A stretch of 64,000 nucleotides of DNA. Source: Oscheius tipulae (Eukaryota > Nematoda > Chromadorea > Rhabditida > Rhabditidae). Position numbers and translations under genes: made by a program. Location: positions 2,976,001 to 3,040,000 of the forward strand of contig JASJZH010000004.1 in NCBI GenBank assembly GCA_037178975.1. Direction: 5' to 3'. The notes beneath the pieces are model-generated. The model had not been told where the DNA came from and made no database searches. It saw nothing but the letters and a program-made list of their open reading frames with translations. How positions within the stretch are numbered: the first letter of the stretch is position 1; every line of letters begins with the position of its first letter. This document shows, one piece after another, positions 45,801-56,790 of this stretch.

Positions 45801-47748
45801 GACGTCTGTTTGGAGATGATTCGGCCGCGGACCTCGTGGACCTTTTTGTTGCCAGTGTCAGCAATGAAATGAGCGAGTTTTGTGACGGGAAGGTCGCCGA
45901 GAACAAGGTTAGCTCTTTTTTTAAAACTATTAATGGTAAGCTCAGGTGGACAGAGTGTCGAAGCTTATAGAAAAGACTGTTTTGGAGCTGGAAGAAAGCC
46001 GTCGATTGAAGTTCTTCACAGTCCTGCTGTCTTCTCTTCTGAAACATTCACCTCCAGAAGTCGAAAAGGCCCTTCAGTACATCAAACAGCACACGGATAA
46101 GAGTAATTTACAATCGTTTTGTATGTTCAATCTGTTTTAGTGAATCATGAAGATAGAGAACACTATTCGCGTCTCTGGCTCCATCACGTCGGCTTCTTTG
46201 TCCCGGAAAAGTCTATGTTCAACGCCGCTCTAGCAACTTACGATCTTCATCTCACCATCCAGGTAAGCTTGACCTCATTAAAGGCCTGATTTCATCCAGA
46301 ATAGGTCGCAGAAACGTCGAATCGCGACCCGAAAGAGTACCTGCCCGTACTGAATGAGCTGCGGAAAATAGAACCCGAGCAGTATAGGAAATATCGAATC
46401 CAGATGATTCGGGAAGACTGGCCGGCCGCTCTGAGAGAGTTGGCGGAGCTGCCGGATAAGATAGGTGAGGCTGTCGCTCTGCTGAAGAGTCGACAGCTCT
46501 ATTCGCAGGCCTTGAGGATTTTCAAGGGAAAGGAACATTTCAAGGTTCACATTCCCTATACACGCCATCTTTCGTTAATTTTTAGGTAGTAGGCGAAGTT
46601 GTCGCCGGTTTTCTGGAAACGAAGGGTCAATGGATTGAAGCCAGCTCGCTCTACGAGAAGATCGGCAGTCAGGAGAAAGTTCTGGAATGTCTTGAGATGT
46701 CCCGTAACGTGACAGCCTATCGAGAGGCAGCTGCTCGATTCAAATTCGCCGACGATGCTCTGACCACGAAATTCCGCAAAATGGCTATTCAGCTGGAAGG
46801 TGACGGAAAGTTTGAGCAGGCTTACCAAGCACTTCGATTTGCGGTAGGTTTAGCGTACTCATAAAATCAACTAGCTGATTTCAGAAGGCTTCAGCATCCC
46901 AACTCGTCCAACTTCTAGTCAGATCCTGTCTGTGGACCGAAGCAGCAGAGTTAGCCAGAAATCAGACCGACGCTAGGCAACTCCTCGAAGCCGCTTGCCA
47001 GTCTCGAGCTGATTTTCAAATGTTAGAAACAGAGAAAAGAATGGAATTACTCGCGAAATATGCGATGCGACTTGAAGTCGTCAGAAATATCAAGGAGCAG
47101 AAAATACTGAATTTGAAGGAGGGGCTCGAGTCGGGTCGCGATCTGGAGGTATTTTGGCTTTGTATCATACAAGAAAATTTTCGTAAAATAGGACATCGAC
47201 GCGTTTTCTGAAGCCGGCTCCACAATTTCCTTGTTGAGTCGGAAGACAGGGAAGTCTGGTGTCAGTAGAGCCAGTACCACGGCGACGCAGAGGAAAAGAA
47301 AGCAGATTGAACGAAAGAAACAGTCGCTGAAAGAGGGCGGTGAATACGAGGATTCAGCCCTTCTCCTTTCCCTTCACGAACAGTATAAATGGATCGCGAC
47401 GACGGCCGAGGAAGTCAAAAGTCTTCTTCTCTGTATGATCGAGTTGGATCTTTATGAGGAAGCCGCCAATCTCCAGAACATATTCGAGAAGATTTGTCAG
47501 TTGGCCAAGAACCGTCTTCCCCAGATATGGCCCACGAAAATCCAGCCGAAGCATCTTTGTGGACCTCTTCAACTGATCGTAAGCCATTTCTGTCTTCAAT
47601 AATTACAAAACTTCTTTAGTACACGATCGACGACGTATTCAGTTTCCCCGAAGACGGCGGTATGCCAAAATCTGTTGTTATCGAGCCGGAGATGAATGCT
47701 CCGCCTCTTGTTGACTCCTCAACTTGGCAGCTAGTCTGTCTACAGTGA
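42830..47748 (+). CDS. ELP1: Elongator complex subunit 1 (IKAP/ELP1)
   Basis: Scaffold of the Elongator complex, which makes cm5/mcm5 side chains at wobble uridine of tRNAs. The N-terminal WD40 region reads MKNLVLGRVDYSQNSIFEAV and carries VTVGWGSKETQFQGSVGK (human GWGRKETQFHGSEG) and RALIPPPMCEYKLSYRN, both hallmarks of IKAP. The C-terminal half is helical TPR (EKSMFNAALATYDLHLTIQV, RKYRIQMIREDWPAALREL, LYSQALRIFKGKEHFKV, EVVAGFLETKGQWIEASSLY). A basic Arg/Lys-Gln region follows (TTATQRKRKQIERKKQSLKE), and the gene ends DSSTWQLVCLQ. Roughly 1,200 or more residues in about 25 exons, mostly with tiny introns; the one at about 45,305-45,630 is some 330 bases. The intron after EMLSMW (about 160 bases) is the least certain. 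Confidence 0.93.
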
Positions 47749-47899
47749 TCGTGTTGTTCATTTTTTGTTGATTTTCCTACCAGTTTATAAAGTTTACATT
47801 TTGGCCAATTGTCGAAAAAAAAGCCTCACAATGAGAAGTGAGGATAGCGACCCACTGTCAAAAATAGGGATTTACTAATAACGGCCTTCTTCATAATAA

Positions 47900-50800
47900 A
47901 AAATCTTCTTAAAAAGGTTGTGAGCTACAAATAAATATGTGTGAGTAACGGAAGGATCACAGTCGGGATCACGCGCTAAACTCAACTCGTGCACAAAAAA
48001 CTTTGGATACAATAATCAAAGACATAAGGGAGCCGTCTGAAACTTGCACAATTGACCAGAAAACACTAAGACGGATATGAGGGGGCAAGATGGGGAATCT
48101 AACCGGTTCTTATTGGGACATTTCTCGCTTCAGATGCTGTAGGAATTCGACGAAAGAATGCGAAGACTCTGTTCGGTCTTCTACCAGACGGCGGATGAAC
48201 ACTTCTCGAAGTGGCGAGTCTTCTTTGAGAATGATCACGGGTCCCAGGTAGAACTTGAGGGTTGTAATATGTTTCAGGAAAGCCTGTACTTTCTCGGAGG
48301 TCGGGTTACTTCTGGCCTCCAAACTGCTCTGAATTAGAACATTTACAAGTGAAGAGAAAGGAAAAGAAACCTTCTCGACGTCCTGGTAAGAACAGCCGAA
48401 TACTTCGGTCAAGAAATTGGAATCGGTGCCCGAGGAGACGTAGACGTAAAGAGCTGTACCGGCCTCCATAATGTAGACTCCGTCTCGATGAACGTGCTCG
48501 AAGGACAGAGGCAGTGGCTGTGGGTATTCTCCCTCGGGCATTTTGGCGATTTCGTTGATTCTGTAGAGATTCGGGTGCAGATCGGAAACGATCTGTTCCA
48601 GAGGCGAGAATCTTAACATCAGCATAGAGGCGACTCTTTCATCCAACTTTATGCTTCGTGCTCCAGCACACAGCGAGGTCTAAAATGAATATTCCAACCG
48701 AAAAACAGATATAAAAGTACGTGTTTGAGCATAGCCAGTGCGAAGAGAGGGAAATGACGAAGATGACCACTCATAGGAACGGGCATCATTCCTCGACCAC
48801 TGCCAATTGCCTTCTTGTAGGCTCCTAGCGAGTCAACGACAGCATTGACAACAGCTTCCCGCGAGTCTGACAAAGGAGATCCGGACATCGATCTCTCCAC
48901 ACCTGAATTCACATTTTCATGCTATTAGAAAGAAAGAATAAATACCAATTTTGCAGAGGAGCGAGGCGGACGCCTTTAGATCGAACGAGTTGTAAATGTC
49001 GTTGAGATCGGAAGTAGTCGGAATACACATTGTATGCACCCGAATTCGACGATCTCCCTTGCTCGAAGTGTAGAGCAAAGCGGCTTGGAAAACGACATTT
49101 GTACCAAGCTTCTCTTCCATGTTGACTTGGACAGCCAGAGCAGAATCAGGATTGATGTTGGCACAGGCAAGCAGATCCGTCGATCGAACGAAGAAGTTTC
49201 CGTAGAAGGCAGACAGGGCTAGCCCACGGGAGCAGCGAATTCGCAATACTGCCTCGAAGCCAATCTTCCGAGTGAGATATCGCGTGAAGATCTTCTCGAA
49301 CCGCTTCACTTGAATCATGTCGAAGCACTGGTAGTTAGGGAAATGGTAGACACATCCTGTCGAGAACTTGGCAATTTCGGCTAAACAAATTTGAAGTAAA
49401 TGAAACAAAAAGAAAGGTACAGATTGAGGCGATGTCGGCATACTGGGTGTTGAGCATGAAGAGATCCAGCGCGATTTGCTGACCCGTACATTCCAAGGCC
49501 AGACGTTTGTAGAAGTCTGTAGCCGGACCGAGATTCTGAACTTCTTGACCTGCTCGCTGGTTCGGATCTTCACGAGATTTCAAGGCACCAGGACCGAGAG
49601 TCGGCAGCGTACATTGGAAGACCGTTACTCTTCCTCCAACATCGAACTGAATAGATTCTTTGAAATGCTTCGAAACCACAAACAATGAGCTCTTTGACTG
49701 CCGTAAGAGCAGAACCAAGACAATTGGCTGACGACGTCGGCTTGTCGAAAATCTGCGGCAATTCCTTCACGAACGATCGGATCGCATCCTTCTGCTTCTT
49801 CAAACTCACCAGAAGACCCGAGTTTGTCGGCAGGTAGATGTCTAAAATTTGTTCTCATACGAACATAAACAAAACGAACCGTCTATGTCATCGACGACGA
49901 GTTCTCTCGGCGGCGCATTGTCCTCGAATTGGAAGAAATGGACATAAGCGTCGACGGCGACGAAGCACACCAAGGCTCGATCATCTCCCGGCAACTGGTC
50001 GAGATTGATCAGAATCTGCTCCGTGAAGGCGTAGAGATAGCCGGATTCGATTGCTGCCGCACTGACGTCGAGGATGAAAACATAGACCGCGGGCTGGGGA
50101 GGACGGAGCTGTAAATCATATTTAGTTTTATTATTTTCTCAAAAAATTGGGATATAGCAAGAGAGAAAGCGGAAAAGGACAAAGGAACCAGAGGGATATC
50201 TACCTCGGGCTGTTTGTTTACAATACGAACAGGCTAAAATGAGTTCGTAGAGGGGGAAATTGTGTAATTACCATGTATTCCGAGGGAGCAATGAATTCGA
50301 CCGTGGCATGTTTGATCTCAGGTCGAGCAGCCGGATCGCCAAATGATTTTGTGGCGGGATCCCAGCAGAAATCATCTGATACTGAAATGCTGATACTGAT
50401 GGTAGACATGTGAAATATTACGGTCGTTTTGCCGATTGCAGAGGTTGCACTTCCAATGGCGAGAATCCGGGAAGATTACGAACGGATTGATATAGGTACG
50501 GCAGTATCGACAGCGGACGATCGTCGACGTTTGAATGATGTTGAGGTTCTGAGAAGTTACTTGTTTGCTGGAAGGAATAAACAGGTACCTTCATGTCGCG
50601 GAAGGGATGGAGAGTCAATCCAAACGGCAGCCGACTCTTCTTCAAAAGCTCCTCATTGCAGGGTATAGCATTCATTGTGCAACGGAATATGTTAGGATCG
50701 ACTCTCGCTTGATTATTTGCCATGTTCTGCGTGAGTCTGATAGGAACATCGGCAAGTGCTCCTCCAGGATTTTTAAAGTTCATCAAGTCTACGATATCGG

Positions 50801-51014
50801 AAAGTTGGCCGTAGCCACTCGGCTGATACTGCCCCGATATGTTCTGAACATATAGTGTTTTAGGGAGGAAAAGGAGTCTTACAATTTGGCCCATGTTTTG
50901 TTGAAGAGAGTTCATTCCAGAATAGCCGCCATAGTTCGGAGCAGCAGGCTGTTGTCCATAGGCCGGCTGCTGTTGATGTGCTGATGGAACAGGCTGTTGT
51001 TGTTGCGGAGCATA
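47900..51014. repeat. Inverted repeat, left arm (SEC24 copy A)
   Basis: Reverse-complementary to 57557-60671; positions relate by x + y = 108571. Both edges were read base by base. At 47900 the match ends inside an A-run beyond the 3' UTR of SEC24; at 51014 it ends inside a coding exon at the codons for YAPQQQQ. All paired open frames (sense and antisense, exon and intron) translate identically in the two arms and every stretch compared was identical, but a full base-level alignment was not run. Arm 3,115 bases, spacer 6,542 bases. No transposase or terminal repeats at the edges. Confidence 0.95.
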
Positions 51015-51402
51015 TGCTGCTGGTACTGTCTGCCGTTGCTTTTGGTACTGTTCGTATATTGGCGATGGAAAAAATGAAGGAGCAGGAAAACTGGGCGGCC
51101 GAGACTGTGGCGAGGGATTGTACATGACTGGAGGGACAGGCATTGAGTTTCCGTTTATCTAAAAACAAGTGTTTCAACTGACAATGTTCTCTTTATGGTT
51201 TTCCATCGAAAGAAGCTCATACCATTTGACCCATGCGTTGCTCAGTTGAGTTCATTCCAGAATATCCTCCATAGTTCGGCGCAGCTTGCTGTTGCCCAAA
51301 TGCTGGCGAAGGAAAAGATGGAGGAGCAGGAAAACTGGGTGGCCTGGGATGTGAAGACGGATTGTACAATCCGGGTGGAGCTGGTAATGGGTTTCCGTTC
51401 AT
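48110..51402 (-). CDS. SEC24: SEC24A/B-type COPII coat subunit, copy A (N-terminus rebuilt, start tentative)
   Basis: COPII cargo adaptor. From YAPQQQQ to the stop at 48110-48112 the coding sequence is the same as copy B: zinc finger (TIVRCRYCRTYINPF and HWKCNLCNRQND), trunk (LRPPQPAVYVFILDVSAAAI, GGRVTVFQCTLPTLGPGAL), beta-sandwich, helical domain and C-terminal gelsolin repeat (EAGTALYVYVSSGTDSN). The N-terminus differs. Two successive exons are diverged versions of one module: MNGNPLPAPPGLYNPSSHPR..APNYGGYSGMNSTEQRMGQM, and INGNSMPVPPVMYNPSPQSR..GYSGMNSLQQNMGQI. The first ATG of this pair (51402) is used as a tentative start. An upstream splice-donor-bearing frame (DANDEIEPF, near 51,510) could be an earlier exon, but no ATG was found. 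The cargo-binding core appears intact, so the copy may be functional. Confidence 0.85.
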
Positions 51403-52247
51403 CTGAAAGTGCTGATATTTCCATATATGTTTTTTTGGGGGAAATATGAGACATGTCGTGTACAAATCTTGAGCTATTTCATCCGACAGCAATTGAGACT
51501 CAGGTACTTACAAAGGGCTCAATCTCGTCATTAGCGTCCAAAATGTATCGAAGCAGCGACCAGAAGATGGTAAAGTTATTTTATCCTTGGCTGGGTATCC
51601 AACTTGAGCGTGCTAAACTGCTTTAGGCGGCAATTCAAACCAAACTTTCCACATGATTTCTGTTTCCCATCGCTCGTATCAACTTTTCTGTTGCAGTTTA
51701 CAACCCATCAACAGTCTGAAACTTCATTCTGTTACGTTCTCCGCGAGCAGAAGTCAATCGGCGGCGGTAATGACGTTGATGAACGGTAAAAGATCAAAAT
51801 TTGCGGGTCAAACAAAATCATACCAGGGAAGCAACTTCCTTTGTGAGAAAGAATCTCTTTCATAACCTAGTCCAATATGTACATGCTAGGCCTGAAAAAC
51901 ACTTGCTTTACCGTATTCGTAACTTCATTATTGTTTCTCCCAAATAGTCCGAATCTGGCTGTTGTTGTCGATTTGACCGAAGTGGCCTGTTGACTTTGAT
52001 CCTATCACGAGTCTAGTGTAATGCGTGTACCGATTTATACCACATTTGCTTACAAACATAATAAAACAAGCAAGTTCGTGCTTCTCATACAACGACGTCG
52101 TAATATGAAACTTTCATCCGAATTCGGATCTTGTGACCCTTTGAACCTGCTAACAGTCTTCAATCAGGTTCGACCTTGGAAAGAATTGAGCGAATGACCA
52201 ATGTGTTTTGGCTATAAAAGGGTCGACTATCACATCAGACAAGAGAA
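51403..52247. other. Intergenic, possible 5' exon of SEC24 copy A, and promoter of the Gly-rich gene
   Basis: Divergent region between SEC24 copy A and the Gly-rich peptide gene. A minus-strand segment ending DANDEIEPF before a GTAAGTACC donor (about 51,510-51,570) could be an upstream exon of copy A; its frame runs into a stop without an ATG. Further open frames show no motif. A TATA box is annotated separately. Confidence 0.4.
52213..52220 (+). promoter_or_regulatory. TATA box of the Gly-rich peptide gene
   Basis: TATAAAAG in GGCTATAAAAGGGTCGAC, 28 bases upstream of the ATG at 52248. A strong TATA close to a short leader suits a highly or inducibly expressed small secreted protein and contrasts with the trans-splice-acceptor starts of neighbouring housekeeping genes. 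Confidence 0.65.
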
Positions 52248-52909
52248 ATGATTACGCGACTACTCCTTTGTTTAGTTTGCTTCTGTGCTTCTGTCATAAT
52301 CGCCCAATGTGAGTCAATTTCATTCATCTTTCAAGCAACTTGCACTTGCAGGGGGGCTGGGGCCCACCCTGGGGATTCAATCCCTGGCATCGTCATCATC
52401 ATCATTGGGGAGGACCCGGAGGAGGTGGATGGGGTGGACAAGGAGGCTGGGGGGGGTAGGATTTTTCGATTCTGCCTGTAGTCATCATTCAGGTAATGGT
52501 GGTCAAGGAAGGGGCGGTGGACAAGGAGGCTGGGGAGGTGGTCAAGGAAGAGGCGGTGGTCAAGGAGGCTGGGGAGGTTAGTTATTTTTATTCTTTCTCA
52601 AAACATTTCAGACAACGGAGGTGGTCAAGGAGGCTGGGGCGGAAATCAAGGCGGCGGCGGATGGGGAGGTACGTTGCTCTACAAAACCTGTACATATATT
52701 TCGATTTTAGGTGGAGGAAACGGCGGCGGAGGAGGAGGAAGAGGCGGTTTGTTCGTCTGCGAAACAGAATACATAATTTTTTTTAGGAAACGGTGGAGGA
52801 GGTGGTCGTGGCGGTGGAGGCGGACGCCGAGGTGCGTTTCAGAAAGAGGAACTAGAATTTATTTTCAGGAGGCGGTGGAGGAGATGGTGGTAACTGGGGA
52901 GGAAAGTGA
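52248..52909 (+). CDS. Secreted Gly/Trp/Gln-rich peptide, modular exons
   Basis: Signal peptide MITRLLLCLVCFCASVIIAQ, then WGWGPPWGFNPWHRHHHHHW and a long Gly-rich run built of GGGQGGWGG- and QGRGGGQGGW-type units, ending GGDGGNWGGK. There are seven short exons; almost every intron is phase 1 and splits a glycine codon, so modules can be added or lost without a frameshift. Introns are about 35-45 bases. Stop 52907-52909; AATAAA follows about 20 bases later. Gly-rich secreted peptides in nematodes include cuticle-associated and inducible antimicrobial peptides; no exact family is recognised. The five-His tract could bind metal. It lies in the spacer of the SEC24 inverted repeat. Confidence 0.75.
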
Positions 52910-53451
52910 AGAAGCAGTGATTGATGTAAATAAAGACCTTGGCTTACTTTTTATTCTTATTTCCGGAATGTCCCCGGTAGAACATGAATTTTAAAAATCA
53001 TCCGAAAGGACGCTTACAAACTGAGAACGACTTACTTAGAATACTGAGCTACGAGAGATGTAAAGAAGACGACAATAAAACACTTCTACAAAAGGTGGAG
53101 ATACTAGCAAATATATTAAATGGATGGGGGAGAGAAAAAGATATACAGCAGGGTGGTTGCCACGCGTTCCCAAAATGCACAAGTATGCACCCATGTATAT
53201 ACAGAGCGATAGTGAGGTAGTGGCTGACACACGTGTCCCAGACGACAGGAAAGAGCACCAGCAGAGATACGCGGTGGACACAGTGCACATCGTTAATTCG
53301 CACGGGTATCACAGAGAATGCACTACCCAATACATGAAAAGGAAGAGAGATTCGAAAAAGAAGGGAAGAGAGATGCCACACCGAACCAGTAAACAGAGTG
53401 GAAACTAACCAGCTAAGCTCTAGGAAAGGGAAATAGATCAGTTTCAAAATT

Positions 53452-56039
53452 CTAGCGACTGAAAGGAAACGACATTGAGGACTGTGACTGTGGCTGTGTC
53501 CGTTGATGAGACGTCGGAATGATGGCATATTGTGCCATAATCGGAATGTGATCTGATGGCACGTGTGGATGAGGAAATCCTGAAAAACATCTTTGGAAAA
53601 AGGAGAATAGATACGAACCAATGATTTTGTGCTGTGTAATCCAGTTGGCATCAAACGGTCCGAGAGTTCCGAGTCGAGCAAGACTCTGTGGCGACGAGAA
53701 GATGTAGTCAATCATTCCTTTGAAGTTCATCGTATAGTTGGTGAATGGAACGGTGTTGCTGTCAACAGCTGATTCGAGTCGAAGAGCGTGTTGAAGGACA
53801 TTGGGATCTTGTGAGAGTGAGAACTGGTCAAGACTGGCATCGTCCTTGAAGCCTTTGAGATCGGGATGATTGCGATTCACGAATCCTCTTGATAGATACT
53901 CGAACACACCTAAAAGAGGTTTTTTTTGTATCGTATGTGGGACATGTTCGCACATTCAGCCGTGTGTATGCTGAACGCGTGGACCTCACGCGTCTTATTG
54001 TGTTCCTAGGGAGAAAAAACGATCTGGAGGCGCGAAAAACAAACAGTAACATACCTGAATTAGGCAGAGAATTGAGATCTCCACAGATGAGCATCGGGGT
54101 CTGCTGAGTCGAAATCTTGAACTTTTCGGCTACTTCGTGTAAAAGCTTCTGCAGCTCAGAGGCCAGCATCATGGTCTGTACCAGTTTTACATCGCAGAAC
54201 TCCGGATCCCAGTGAATATGTGCTGTACAAATGACTAGAGGACTTCCAACGACATTGTCAGCAGCTGATATACTACTTCCTCGACCTAAACGTTTTGCTT
54301 ATTGACGGATAGAAACTGTACGTACGTGAAGTATAAACACTGTCCTTGATTTTGAGTACAGCACAGAGGGCGATGTTGTCGCGCGGCATGACACGATTCA
54401 TCATGTGTTCTGATTTGGAAGCCTTATTCATGACGATCGAATTGAATTCGATCAGCGTGTGACGATCCACATCAAACTTGTCACTCTTCCAGAAAATAGC
54501 CAGTCCGTCGACGTACTTTCGTTCCTCTTCTGTCATCGTCTTGGCTCTCGACTTGGGCGAAAATATCCCCACGTATCCCAAAGCCTTCAGTTCTGGCTCG
54601 AAAAGCAGCTTGTACTGGGCCGTCTCCACTTCCTAAAGACTTGATTTATGGCATAATAGAAAAAAAACCTGTAGTGTTATAATGTCGGCCTCGTAGTTTT
54701 TGATATCTTGAAGGATTTTGACCTTGCGATATTCCCAGTTGAGGGCCCATGATGGGCAGTAAGAGTACTGATTGAAAGTTGCGTACTTGTCACAAAGGAC
54801 GTTGTAGCACAAGCATGTGAACGTGGCTGAAAAGGATGATACGATGAAAGCAAGAAAAATACCTATAGGCCTATCAGGATCAGCATGTCGAATCATCACC
54901 CATGACCGCGAGGTTGGTGGGACCGTGTTAACTAAAAAAAGTGGTTGGAAAAGTAACATACTCACGAGCATATTCATATGAATTTAATGACAATTTCTCG
55001 CAGCAATCTGTTTGTAATTGGATGGAAAGATAACGACGATTTAGTAGCGCATTCCACCGTTTTGCACGACGAGTAAATCTTTGACCGGGTAGCTTGACTA
55101 ACGGTTCCAGTATGGTCATTTCAACATGGATTTAGAACGATGGAGCAGCAATCGCGAACAACAGCAGCGCTCTTTCCAAATATTTGGAGCCTTGTGCTAA
55201 TCGGAGGCGGAGCAAACAGAAAAAGTGAAACCGCAAAAGAATCGCCGAACAAAGCTACGTTTTTCTTAACAAATAAGAAACAAACATACTTGCTAGATGA
55301 TCGAGAAGATACTGCAATAGTTTAGCATGGCCGTTGGTCTCGTGATAGATTTTCTGTATTTCTGGTGACAGTGGATTCCCTTGGAGACCTGAAACTCGAA
55401 AATATTCGTTTGTCAGGAAGAAACGGACCGAGAGTTTGGATTCGGAATAGTTTTCCCAGTTCATATGGTAGTACTCGCAGTTGGTTGCTGTTGAGATAGA
55501 GATGACAGAGGGTGATCATATCACCCAGCTCAGCAGGAAGACTGCGCAACTTGTTGTGCGAAAGATCCAGCATTGTCAGATTTTTCAGCTTTGAGATCCA
55601 TTATTCAAGCCGAAAAGTATTACAAACCTGACATATTTCTGGCGGCACCCGTTGAAGTTGGTTACCGTTGAGAAAAAGAGCTGTCAGTTTGTCGCATTGC
55701 CACAAATTGTTAGACAGGTTTTTCACTTTCCCTGAAATGGGAGCATAGGCTATGTTTTGACAAAATCGAACCGTGTATCTCCATTTCCACCCATCGTGTA
55801 CTTTTCCCTTGTGCTAGTTCTTCATCTGTAAGGTAGCGATGCACTCGGTATAGACCTGTAATTGTTTTTTTTAGTTTTTAATAGTTATTGATATAGGTAT
55901 GCACGTGGTAAAAGTAAGTATACGAACCGTTACTCAGTTGTTTCTTTCCATTATTCTTATCCGTTTGACTGACGGGATATCCGATACCCGCGTGGTTGTC
56001 TTTGTATTCTCCTTGGCCGAGAGGATCCCCGTTGTGCAT
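53452..56039 (-). CDS. CNOT6: CCR4 deadenylase (CNOT6/6L), LRR plus EEP nuclease
   Basis: Catalytic exonuclease of CCR4-NOT. Start MHNGDPLGQGEYKDNHAG at 56037-56039, then YLTDEELAQGKSTRWVEMEI and leucine-rich repeats (LTALFLNGNQLQRVPPEI, NLTMLDLSHNKLRSLPAELG, LYLNSNQLRVLPYELGKLF) that bind CAF1. The EEP domain has the expected catalytic residues: Asn in LCYNVLCDKYA, Glu in TLQEVETAQY, Asp in HIHWDPEF, Asp/Asn in CGDLNSLPNSG and Asp/His in VPSDHIPIMAQ. SPKSRAKTMTEEERKYVDGL matches CNOT6. Stop 53452-53454. The intron between the LRR and EEP parts is long (about 54,930-55,265) and contains a splice-compatible ATG exon (54966-55119), so a second promoter for an LRR-less isoform is plausible. It lies in the spacer of the SEC24 inverted repeat. 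Confidence 0.93.
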
Positions 56040-56790
56040 CCTCAAGGGCTGCCTGAAAATGAAACACCAACTAAATTGTAAAAGTCTGATTAAGAAAACA
56101 GGCTACGTCAGCGAATCAATATGTCTTTCCTTGTGACTGAGAATGATTGCTACACGTGCTTCGGAGCTAATTAGACCTACATGTGTGCGAGTTTTGGAGT
56201 AGAAAGGAAACAGAAGATAAACTATTTGTTCTAGCTAATGTGTCAGCTGGCGAGTGGCCAGCGTTGTCCTGAACGGCACTGAACTGATATGCAGGTAAGA
56301 GATAACTAGACAACGGGTGTTTTTTCTCTATAGTTTCGATAAGACAAGACGTTTGAGGCAGACACGTACGAGCTTAATATGCACGGCGGGCGGGGCAAAC
56401 AGGTCGATGTCATAGTAAACCGCATTGCTCATGACCATCTCCCAGTGTAAATTAAACACTTTTTAACGTGAAGGCGAAGCTAGAGCTAGGTAAAAATAGA
56501 GTTTTTAGCCGAGAAATGTGTGCTGTGCAGGAAGAAAAAAGACAGCCGAAAGAGGAAAACACGACGGCCTTCTTGTCACCTCGTCGAATTCGCGCCTCGT
56601 ACGTAATCGATCACGCAATTTTGCGTACAAAATGCCAACGAAAAATTGTCTTCGTTCTCGAACTCGGCCTCTTTTCTATTTTCGTCAACGTTTTCGCTTC
56701 TAGTTCTTTTCCCTATTCTGTAGTCAAAAGAACTACTTATACTTATGCTGTCTTCATACTTCTAAAGAAACAATTTTATTTTGAGGGTAT
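56040..56790. other. Divergent promoter region between CCR4 and SEC24 copy B
   Basis: About 750 bases with no coding frame that carries a motif; one plus-strand frame (56,468-56,821) overlaps the SEC24 start in another phase and has no support. It probably holds both promoters. Confidence 0.5.

Noticed and set aside
43290-49670. A 20-base identity (AATAGATTCTTTGAAATGCT) shared by an ELP1 exon near 43,290 and the antisense of a SEC24 intron near 49,650 (and its copy near 58,910)
   Set aside because: It does not extend beyond 20 bases and has no repeat structure; a chance match is improbable but possible in 64 kb, and no function is suggested.
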